Below, piece after piece: positions 1-6,131 of a stretch of DNA of 7,651 bases (position 1 is the stretch's first letter; each line of letters opens with the position of its first letter). The position numbers and the translations under genes were made by a program. Where the stretch lies: contig JAPLCR010000424.1 in NCBI GenBank assembly GCA_026392135.1, positions 11,814 through 19,464 on the forward strand. Direction: 5' to 3'. A model generated the notes under the pieces. The model ran no database searches and was not told the origin of the DNA. It saw nothing but the letters and a program-made list of their open reading frames with translations. This stretch comes from Armatimonadota bacterium (GTDB lineage Bacteria; Armatimonadota; Chthonomonadetes; Chthonomonadales; Chthonomonadaceae).

Positions 1-8
1 TGCTTTTG

Positions 9-25
9 CGATTCTCCTGCAATCG
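9..25 (-). promoter_or_regulatory. SD-like site in a small hairpin at the window edge
   Basis: Downstream of the esterase-peptidase stop (TAG, 40-38) the minus strand carries AGGAGA (18-13). It lies in the 7-nt loop of a 5-bp inverted repeat CGATT/AATCG (25-21 with 13-9). The last visible minus-strand base is A, so a start codon could lie at or just beyond the edge, about 12 nt or more from the SD. This hints that another gene of the operon follows within a few tens of bases of the stop. It is too short to prove, and no run of T marks a terminator here. Confidence 0.3.
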
Positions 26-37
26 AAAAACAAATCT

Positions 38-1684
38 CTACGGCTTGTCCGTGTTCCAAATCGCTTTGAGCGTGGCGTAAATCTCCGGTTCGGCGGTCAT
101 CAGTTCCGCCCTTGTGAACGGAAAGAAGTCGTTCACGCCGAAGTAGGCTTCGGTCATCTCGGCGAAAAACTCCTTATGGTTGGTGAGCGCGTAGTGCTTT
201 ACACGCCTTCCATCGTAGAGGAGAGTAGCGTCGCCGTGCCCGCTCTTCTTGTAGTTCTCATATATTTTGATGATTCGCGGGTCTTCAAACGTAAGAACCT
301 GATCGTGGTAGGCGTGCGCGAGTTCGTGCAGAATGACCCAAGGCTGTTCGTTAATACTGCGTGGAGTGGGTAGGTCGGCGGCGACCGGGATATGGACGCA
401 CTTCACAAGGTCTACCGCGTAGCCGTTCTCTGCAAGCCAGTCTGCGCCGGGGTGATACTGCATAGAGGTCAGGTTTCCGTGCGTCAAGTCCATCACGATA
501 GTCACCTTTTGAAGTCTGCTCACCTTATCGGGGGGAACTACTGCCTTAATGTCGCTCAGTTTCGCCTCAAGGAACCGCAATGCGCGAGCGCAAAACGCTC
601 TGTTCGGCGCTTCTAGCAAGCGGTTATCTACCCGAACCGTCCAGCCCTCAATATCACGGTTGGTATGCGCTGTCGGCTTTGGCGGCTCCGCATTTCGTGT
701 TACGGGTTTAGGCTGTAGTAGCCGCTTCATCCCTTCGCCGAGCGCCTCGCCCACCAGAAAGTAGGTTTCCGCGTTCGCGAACTCATGGTGTCCGTGTCCG
801 GGGCAGGGCGAGTCTTCCGGCTTGCGTACAAAGTCATGTGTCTCCACAAACTGTACGGAGCCCGCGAACTCTCCTCTTTTTGCCGCGTTGGACTGGGCTT
901 TTCGCAGGTCTGCCCAACCACCCTCTGCCTTCACCGATGGCCCTGTCAGTTCGCCGATAACAAAGGGTAGCTTGGGCGCGTTCAATTCCTTACGAACGTC
1001 TTTAATGAGGTTCACAAGGTTCTGTTCGTACTCAGGGATGGCGTGAACGGGGTCTACTCCGTCGTTCCACCCCTGATACCATACAAACCCCGCAAGTTCG
1101 TAGCCGCCGCCATCGTAAGCAGGAAAGTCGTGTTTCAGGTTCGCAAGGGCTTTGCGGGTTTCAGAGAGCATCTTGGTATAGTACTTGCCCGTTTTGCCGC
1201 CAGAGCTTGGCGGACGAAAATCCTCATATAGGCTTTTGCCGCCCCATGCCGTCTTGATGAGGAGTACCTGATTCTTGTGCAGGTCTCCCATCACATGACC
1301 AAACTGTAGTTCGGGTCCGAAATGGTGCTTGCCGTCATATACAGTAAAGCCGAGCGATAGTGCCCCCGCCTTAACCGCACCCTCTTCGGGCTGGTAGCGT
1401 ACCCACACATCCTTTCGCGCCGACCACTGCCCAGAAGCATCTTTCAGATGACGGAATCGAGGTGCTTTCACGGGGTCTCTTAGAAAGTAGTTGAGCGTTC
1501 CTTTGCCGTCGTTGTAGTCTTTTCCATCAAGGTCTGCGACTCCCTGCCCCTCCATATTCGACTGCCCTGCAAGAATGAACACCTTGAGGGGGCTTTTTTT
1601 TGCCTGCTGACTCAGAGCAGGGCGCAGTAGCCCCAACAAGAGTGCGGACGCAATAGTAACAGATAACACGAGAAGCCTCTTCAT
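38..1684 (-). CDS. Secreted SGNH/sialate-O-acetylesterase-type esterase fused to an HExxH zinc-peptidase-like domain
   Basis: The 548-aa product is predicted to be exported: residues 1-25 form a Lys/Arg-led hydrophobic signal peptide ending PALS before QQ. Residues about 33-322 resemble the SASA carbohydrate esterases, which remove acetyl groups from sugars. The nucleophile block is GQSNM (Ser42), followed by GPELQFGH (123-130), KTAWGGKSL (144-152), WYQGWND (202-208) and GHGHHEFANAETY (296-308) with the probable catalytic His near 299-300. A Pro-rich linker (about 323-342) leads to a second domain (about 343-548) with HELAH (453-457) and, 47 residues on, KEFFAE (504-509), where Glu505 is a likely third zinc ligand. 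That layout is gluzincin-like; I recall this domain from uncharacterised secreted proteins, substrate unknown. The ATG overlaps the upstream hydrolase stop as ATGA, and AGGAAAGG lies 10 nt before it. The family of each half is solid; peptidase activity and the esterase substrate are inferred. Confidence 0.92.
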   Translation of the reverse strand: MKRLLVLSVTIASALLLGLLRPALSQQAKKSPLKVFILAGQSNMEGQGVADLDGKDYNDGKGTLNYFLRDPVKAPRFRHLKDASGQWSARKDVWVRYQPEEGAVKAGALSLGFTVYDGKHHFGPELQFGHVMGDLHKNQVLLIKTAWGGKSLYEDFRPPSSGGKTGKYYTKMLSETRKALANLKHDFPAYDGGGYELAGFVWYQGWNDGVDPVHAIPEYEQNLVNLIKDVRKELNAPKLPFVIGELTGPSVKAEGGWADLRKAQSNAAKRGEFAGSVQFVETHDFVRKPEDSPCPGHGHHEFANAETYFLVGEALGEGMKRLLQPKPVTRNAEPPKPTAHTNRDIEGWTVRVDNRLLEAPNRAFCARALRFLEAKLSDIKAVVPPDKVSRLQKVTIVMDLTHGNLTSMQYHPGADWLAENGYAVDLVKCVHIPVAADLPTPRSINEQPWVILHELAHAYHDQVLTFEDPRIIKIYENYKKSGHGDATLLYDGRRVKHYALTNHKEFFAEMTEAYFGVNDFFPFTRAELMTAEPEIYATLKAIWNTDKP

Positions 1685-1702
1685 TTTGAGGTAGCCTTTC
1701 CT
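1681..1702 (-). promoter_or_regulatory. ATGA stop/start overlap with SD for the esterase gene
   Basis: Reading the minus strand, AGGAAAGG (1702-1695) is followed after 10 nt by ATGA. The TGA (1683-1681) ends the rhamnosidase-like gene and the ATG (1684-1682) starts the esterase-peptidase gene. This 4-nt overlap with an SD inside the upstream coding sequence is the usual arrangement for translational coupling, so the two enzymes are probably made together. Confidence 0.85.
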
Positions 1703-4188
1703 GATTGGTGAGGTTGACCTGGAGAGTTAGGTCTTATCCCCGTAATCACAAACGTATAGTGCCCAGAGGGTAGTTGAGCCTGTGGTGAAGCAGTCTTACG
1801 GCTGGCAGAGAAATCGAGTAACGGCTTACCATTCATACTGACATCACCCTCAAGGAAGGTGGTGAGTGGTAGGCTAACCATAGCCTCTGTTCCTTTTGGT
1901 ATAGTAACGTCCATGTCAAACCGCCTCTCACTCTGCTTCCAAGATACCCGAATATCTCCATGCGGAGTCGGGATAGCTCCCTTTGCCCATTTCAAATCGC
2001 AAAGACGCGGTGCTATTTCAAAGGTCTTGAATTCAGGGGAGGTGGGGCGTACGCCAAGAATGCGTGAAGACATCTGTACCAGAGGTGTAGAGCACCAACC
2101 ATGACTCAAATCACCCCCACTCCACATCTCACGGAACGACTGAGTCTCTGGCACGATACTCCATCGACGCATTTGCGAAGTGCCGTAAGCATCGAACAGC
2201 CCTGCGCGGTCAATCGCGGCGAAAACCCAGTGCATAAACCAAGGTTGTGTATTGAGGGGGGCTTCCGCCACTACGCGGTTAATAATCTCCTGTTTTCTAA
2301 AGTCGGGAGCAACATCGTACAGAACGGCGAGCAGGTTGACATGAGGGCTAAACGTCTCAATCTCCTTATCTGCAGGAAGCCATTGATACGGCTTTACAGC
2401 GGTTTGAAAGGGTTTTCCATCTCGGTACAGTCCTTTTTCGGAAACCCACAACTCTCGATTAAAGGCTTCCGCTATCTTCTGCCTTCGAACAAGATACTCT
2501 CTCCATTTCGCCGTGTCGCCTACCATCTCCGCAATACGGCTTGCCTGCTCTAGCCCATGACAGTAGAACGCTGTCAGGTAGCCCTGCCCAATAACGGCAG
2601 GCGGATGATGACACTCGAAGCCGCCTATCGTCACCCAGTCCATGAACATATAGTTGGGGGCTTCGGAGACGATTCCGTTCTTACCTACCCACGAAGCGTA
2701 AGCCTCCATCAATCCAAAGACTGTCGGTGCAAGCTCTCGAACTAGATCCTTATCGCCTGTATACTCGTAGTAGTCTATCAGCATCTGAAGCCAGCCCAGC
2801 GAGTAACTGGTGTGGAAGTTCTGATACTTCTCGTCTTGTAAAAGCCAACTGAACTTTCGTAGGTCTTGACGTGCGAGCCAAGGTTGTGCGAAGGCGTGGT
2901 AGTTCACCATCGCCTCTATCAGGTAGTCGCCCGGGTCGCTAATAGGCTCTTGGTGGTTGGGCGAATCGAGATGGTGCGTCTGTTGACAAATCTGCACTGC
3001 CCAGCGCGAAACGTTCCAAATCTGATTGAGCTTCACATCATTGCACAAGAACGAACCGCGGTATGCTACAGGCTGTGCCGTGAAGACTGCGCCAATCTCC
3101 TCAATCTCGAATGGCACGGAGACCCGGCTAATCTCGACAGTGATAGTGGGAACAATCTCATCCATAAAGGGGAACTCAAAAAACTGCTCGCCTTCATCCA
3201 GTATCATCGTCGCCTGACGCGTCGTCTTTAGCGTGATATGAGCACCCTTGCCTCCCTTTACGCGCAGGGCTGGGTAGGCACTGAGAACACGGTCAAAGAC
3301 TACCGCAAAACTGCCGTCGCCAGTTACTATAATTTTTTGCTTTTGTTTGCCCTGCAACGCCTCTATCTTCACGCCGCCCTGAACGCGCTCGATACGTTTT
3401 AAGGGATAGCGTACTTCGGCAAGTGGTGGAATCTCGCTCGGAATGAGCGTCTCCCACTGATTAGGAACGATGCGGCTTGCCGCCCACTCCTTGTCGTCGA
3501 AGCTCGGCAAACGCCACCCTATAGGCTCTTTCCCTACGTCGTAGGTCAGTGTGTTCGTGTTCTGGAGGTAGGCGGCAGGAGCATTCCGCCACGTCTCATC
3601 TGTTTTGATACTCTGATGCACGCCCTGGGGTAAGGTAATGTCCGCCTCAAAGAGTAGCCCTGAGTGCCCCCGTGAAACGGTAAAGCCGATGGGCCACTCT
3701 CGAAACACCTCTGCGGAGATAACATTTTTGCCCCTCCGAAAGTAGGCAGTGAGGTCGCGGTAGTCGTAGAACCAGCGGTGTGTAGAGCCGCCTGCATAGT
3801 CTAAACCGATGTCCACAGGACCTCGTGAGACCAGCTTTCCGTTGATATAGAGTCGATATTTGATGTCGGCACTTACCCATGCGTGAACCTGTTGTGGCGT
3901 GTTTGTGAGTGTGACCTCTTTACGGAAACAGGTTGCAACCCCTTTTGTCTCCTCTTTCGCGCCTATCCACTGTGCTTGCCACGGGGAGGGCTTCTTACAG
4001 CCGTTCTCAAAGAGGTAGGAGGGGCTCTCGACTCCTCTGTCTGTGACGATGACCTTCATACCGGGGTAGGCTATGGGACCCCTTGGGTCGTTTGCGTTTT
4101 CTGCTCTCGAAGCACTCTGTTTCACGCCTCCTCCGATTATCAGTAGGAGCGTAGCGGCTAATCGTCCTATTCTCCGTTGCAAGGTCAT
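1681..4188 (-). CDS. Secreted alpha-L-rhamnosidase-like glycoside hydrolase (GH78 type)
   Basis: The 835-aa product begins with a signal peptide (RR in the first 7 residues, hydrophobic LAATLLLIIGG, probable cut after SASRA at about 29). The region 68-240 matches the N-terminal beta-sandwich of bacterial rhamnosidases (WQAQWIGA, YRLYINGKLVSRGPVD, and the YDYRDLTAYFRRGKNVI strand pattern). The six-hairpin catalytic domain spans about 380-710, with WNVSRWAV, a DSPNHQEPISDPGD block (408-421), MDWVTIGG (516-523), ETQSFREMW (681-689) and SHGWCSTP (695-702). The C-terminal Greek-key sandwich starts at LGVRPTSPEFKTFEIAPRL (711-729). These enzymes cleave terminal alpha-L-rhamnose from plant or bacterial glycans, outside the cytoplasm. 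AAAGGA (4196-4201) sits 7 nt before the ATG, supporting the start. The usual D-x-P-x-R-E-E/R catalytic signature is altered (H-Q-E-P), so rhamnose specificity is less certain than the fold. It is first in a two-gene operon with the esterase. Confidence 0.92.
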   Translation of the reverse strand: MTLQRRIGRLAATLLLIIGGGVKQSASRAENANDPRGPIAYPGMKVIVTDRGVESPSYLFENGCKKPSPWQAQWIGAKEETKGVATCFRKEVTLTNTPQQVHAWVSADIKYRLYINGKLVSRGPVDIGLDYAGGSTHRWFYDYRDLTAYFRRGKNVISAEVFREWPIGFTVSRGHSGLLFEADITLPQGVHQSIKTDETWRNAPAAYLQNTNTLTYDVGKEPIGWRLPSFDDKEWAASRIVPNQWETLIPSEIPPLAEVRYPLKRIERVQGGVKIEALQGKQKQKIIVTGDGSFAVVFDRVLSAYPALRVKGGKGAHITLKTTRQATMILDEGEQFFEFPFMDEIVPTITVEISRVSVPFEIEEIGAVFTAQPVAYRGSFLCNDVKLNQIWNVSRWAVQICQQTHHLDSPNHQEPISDPGDYLIEAMVNYHAFAQPWLARQDLRKFSWLLQDEKYQNFHTSYSLGWLQMLIDYYEYTGDKDLVRELAPTVFGLMEAYASWVGKNGIVSEAPNYMFMDWVTIGGFECHHPPAVIGQGYLTAFYCHGLEQASRIAEMVGDTAKWREYLVRRQKIAEAFNRELWVSEKGLYRDGKPFQTAVKPYQWLPADKEIETFSPHVNLLAVLYDVAPDFRKQEIINRVVAEAPLNTQPWFMHWVFAAIDRAGLFDAYGTSQMRRWSIVPETQSFREMWSGGDLSHGWCSTPLVQMSSRILGVRPTSPEFKTFEIAPRLCDLKWAKGAIPTPHGDIRVSWKQSERRFDMDVTIPKGTEAMVSLPLTTFLEGDVSMNGKPLLDFSASRKTASPQAQLPSGHYTFVITGIRPNSPGQPHQSGKATSK

Positions 4189-4434
4189 CTGGTAGTCCTT
4201 TCAAAACAGCGTCTGTACTTTACAGAAGGGGTTCAGCAGTGTTTTATCCGTTTATCCCTCTCTTATTATCGCCTTTTTGTGTCTTAATATCGCCTTTTCT
4301 AGCACTAAGAAGGGCAGAGATGAGGAGATAGGCGGTAAAATCGGATAGACTAAAAGAGAGTTACAGAAAAAAGAGACAGAGACCTCTGAAGTATACACAC
4401 AACTAGAGGCAAATGAGAACTAGGATACGTCATC
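4189..4434. promoter_or_regulatory. Divergent intergenic promoter region
   Basis: This AT-rich, non-coding spacer separates the minus-strand hydrolase operon from the plus-strand SEC-C gene and must hold the promoters of both. I do not see a convincing TTGACA/TATAAT pair on either strand. The best -10-like hexamers are GATAAT on the minus strand (4270-4265) and TATACA on the plus strand (4392-4397), each without a good -35 at 16-18 nt. Other content is the GATA-like repeat cluster (4243-4299) and a short dyad CAGAG-AC-CTCTG (4377-4388). The weak promoters would fit activator-dependent or alternative-sigma transcription, but this is inference. Confidence 0.6.
4243..4299 (-). repeat. Cluster of four same-orientation GATA-like elements, candidate operator array
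   Basis: On the plus strand TCTTATTATCGCCTTTT (4261-4277) recurs as TCTTAATATCGCCTTTT (4282-4298), with 16 of 17 identical at a period of exactly 21 bp, two helical turns. To their left lie TTTATCC (4243-4249) and TTTATCC (4251-4257), 8 bp apart. Read on the minus strand, all four present a G-rich dinucleotide followed by GATAA/GATAW. A weaker copy in the opposite orientation, AGGCGGTAAAA, is at 4330-4340. Helically phased direct repeats upstream of a catabolic operon are typical of regulator binding sites; no regulator gene is visible here. Confidence 0.5.
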
Positions 4435-5346
4435 ATGCCCAAGCCACAACAAAAACGCACACCCGCGCAAACAAAGCAGCCTATAAAGCGCATACCGAAT
4501 CTTCCGCAACATAATCTGCCGGAACCCTACGCTCAGTTGACCGTATTGGGGGAGGGTGAGTTTCCAGATGCTTACGAAACTATAGCGACAAAACTCCTTG
4601 CAGGAGACAGCATAAAGGAGATAGACACGCTTATTGAAATAGCGTCTGACGGGAAGTGGTACGAGTATGTGGATTTTGACACATTTCCACCTGATAAAGA
4701 CCCCTTTGTAACAGAAGCCCGTTTGAGTACACCCTTACACGCTCTTTGTGTATTGACACAGATGGGTGAAGCTGTTCTTCCTAGGGCAGAGAGGCTCTTG
4801 CCTCTTTTTTGTGCGGAGGATGATGCTTTGGCGGAGGAGGTGGGTTACTTCTTTGGGAGTCTTGGAGAGCCTGCCCTGCCCTTGCTTGAGGCGCACCTGC
4901 GAGATGCAGAGAGTGACCCCAATATCCGTGCGGGGGTTGCTGAAAGCCTTAAACTCATGGTGGAGACCTATCCTGAACTACAGGAGCAGTGCATCGCCCT
5001 TTTGTCAGCCGCTCTCCCTTTAGAAGAGCATCCCGAAGTGGCGGTCTATCTTATTACTGCTCTGATGGATTTGGGTGCGGAAGATGCGTACCCTCTTATT
5101 GAAGAGGCGTATCTACAGGAGCGGGTAGACGATTCGCTTCTCTCGCGTGCAGAGGTGCAGTCATTTTTTGAGATGCCTATCACCCTCTCTGAAGAGGCTG
5201 TCCTCACTGTACCTGATGCTAGCGTGGAAGAGGTGCAAACACTGGAGGAGGTACGTACTCCTTTCGTCTCTGAGAAGAGTGTAGGGCGTAATGACCCCTG
5301 CCCTTGCGGGAGCGGTAAGAAATACAAAAAGTGTTGCGGTGCGTAG
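4435..5346 (+). CDS. Alpha-helical (HEAT-like) repeat protein with C-terminal SEC-C zinc motif
   Basis: The product is 303 aa, cytosolic, with no signal peptide. The N-terminal ~30 residues are basic and Pro/Gln-rich and probably disordered. Residues about 35-225 are Leu/Ala-rich amphipathic helices with HEAT-like periodicity (for example ALCVLTQMGEAVLPRAERLLPLF, SLGEPALPLLEAHL and AEDAYPLIEEAYL). An acidic stretch (about 245-280) then leads to the terminal SEC-C motif GRNDPCPCGSGKKYKKCCGA (284-303). Its zinc ligands are C289, C291, C300 and C301 (CxC-x8-CC). SEC-C is the zinc tail of SecA, where it binds SecB and ribosomes, but it is also found on many unrelated proteins, so a secretion role cannot be assumed. 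The start is supported by a modest SD-like CTAGGA about 9 nt upstream. It is the first of three co-directional genes but is separated from the next by 148 nt. The specific function is unknown. Confidence 0.88.
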   Translation: MPKPQQKRTPAQTKQPIKRIPNLPQHNLPEPYAQLTVLGEGEFPDAYETIATKLLAGDSIKEIDTLIEIASDGKWYEYVDFDTFPPDKDPFVTEARLSTPLHALCVLTQMGEAVLPRAERLLPLFCAEDDALAEEVGYFFGSLGEPALPLLEAHLRDAESDPNIRAGVAESLKLMVETYPELQEQCIALLSAALPLEEHPEVAVYLITALMDLGAEDAYPLIEEAYLQERVDDSLLSRAEVQSFFEMPITLSEEAVLTVPDASVEEVQTLEEVRTPFVSEKSVGRNDPCPCGSGKKYKKCCGA

Positions 5347-5449
5347 GAAAACGGTGAGTGAGTGTGGCTACTAAGTGTTAGGTTTGCGCGAATGCCCCTC
5401 GTCACAACGGCGCGGAGTGTTTTGGTCTGTTTTGCACTGTATTTTGCGA

Positions 5450-5491
5450 CTCCCTTGCAGTAAAGGGGAGCCAATACGGATATGAGGCTCC
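5450..5491 (+). promoter_or_regulatory. Leader with two overlapping hairpins before the HEAT-repeat membrane protein
   Basis: Stem A pairs CTCCCTT (5450-5456) with AAGGGGAG (5463-5470, one bulged G) around loop GCAGTA. Stem B pairs GGAGCC (5467-5472) with GGCTCC (5486-5491) around a 13-nt loop. The two share 5467-5470, so they exclude each other. Stem B buries half of the GAGG SD (5484-5487), which lies 7 nt before the ATG at 5495; stem A would free it. This is a possible on/off translational leader, seen as pairing potential only. Confidence 0.4.
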
Positions 5492-5494
5492 ACT

Positions 5495-6121
5495 ATGGAC
5501 GGATTAGGACTCTTTTTTATTAGCTTAGGTTTGGTCTCTCTGGTGTGCGGCTTTGTCGTCTCGTATCTCACAGGTACACCGCTGATAGACTGTAAACGGC
5601 AACGACTAGAGGAGCAGAAGTTTTTGCCCATCCCTAGCTCGTTCGGTCTTTGGAGGGAGAGACTAGGACTGCGTCGCGCGAAACGCCTTGAGTCAGAATT
5701 AGCACGCCGCCTGCGTCCACAACTCTACAGTAACGACTGGACACAGGTGCTTGAAGCGGCTCAAGTGCTGGGAGCGATGCACGATAGAACCGCCGTTCCT
5801 GCAATGATGGAGGCGTTGGAATCTTGCGTTACGTATCAACCAACGGGTTGGCGCGAAATCGCAGTTGCTTTGACAAATGCGCTCGCGGAGATTGGTGACT
5901 CGCGCTCGCTCACTCTGCTTCACCGCCTTGAGAATGTGCGGGGTATCGGCTTAATCTCTAATATCCGGCACGCTATCGCTACTATTGAGCCACAGACGAA
6001 CCTGCTTCGCGCAGACTACTCGAACGCTTTTCCTGAACATCTTTTACGCCCCGCTCAGAATATGAATGAGGAGCCGGAGCAGCTGCTACGCTCTATTTCT
6101 GGCACGGAGTTTTTGGATTGA
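5495..6121 (+). CDS. Membrane-anchored HEAT-repeat protein, function unknown
   Basis: The 208-aa product has a single hydrophobic segment at residues 3-25, followed by KRQR at 34-37. By the positive-inside rule this leaves the rest of the protein in the cytoplasm. Two HEAT-like helical hairpins follow: DWTQVLEAAQVLGAMHDRTAVPAMMEAL (81-108) and REIAVALTNALAEIGDSRSLTLLHRL (120-145). The tail (166-200) carries three evenly spaced copies of a P-[QE]-x-L-L-R-like motif, LLRA (170-173), LLRP (183-186) and LLRS (197-200), suggesting a repeated short contact sequence. HEAT repeats act as protein-binding scaffolds, and no catalytic motif is visible. The ATG has GAGG 7 nt upstream. The stop lies 10 nt before the heptose kinase start, so these two genes are very probably one transcript, and a cell-envelope role is possible by association only. 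Confidence 0.85.
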   Translation: MDGLGLFFISLGLVSLVCGFVVSYLTGTPLIDCKRQRLEEQKFLPIPSSFGLWRERLGLRRAKRLESELARRLRPQLYSNDWTQVLEAAQVLGAMHDRTAVPAMMEALESCVTYQPTGWREIAVALTNALAEIGDSRSLTLLHRLENVRGIGLISNIRHAIATIEPQTNLLRADYSNAFPEHLLRPAQNMNEEPEQLLRSISGTEFLD

Positions 6122-6131
6122 TAGAGAAGAT

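Noticed and set aside
2101..2553. 150-aa plus-strand ORF opposite the rhamnosidase-like gene
   Set aside because: It lies fully inside a conserved GH78 coding region on the other strand, has no SD and its translation has no domain character.
4243..4299. CRISPR-like or tandem satellite repeat
   Set aside because: There are only two long copies, with no spacer-sized unique inserts; spacing and location fit operators instead.
4392..4397. TATACA as the -10 of the SEC-C gene
   Set aside because: The nearest -35-like TTACAG is 25 nt away, too far for a sigma-70 promoter, so I kept it only as a weak remark.
5046..5474. 142-aa minus-strand ORF across the end of the SEC-C gene
   Set aside because: Its Ser/Thr/Arg-rich translation mirrors the SEC-C gene, and there is no SD or recognisable motif.
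6066..6131. Upstream ATG extension of the heptose kinase
   Set aside because: It would add 22 residues with no family resemblance and overlap the HEAT gene by 56 nt, while the ATG at 6132 matches the family N-terminus.
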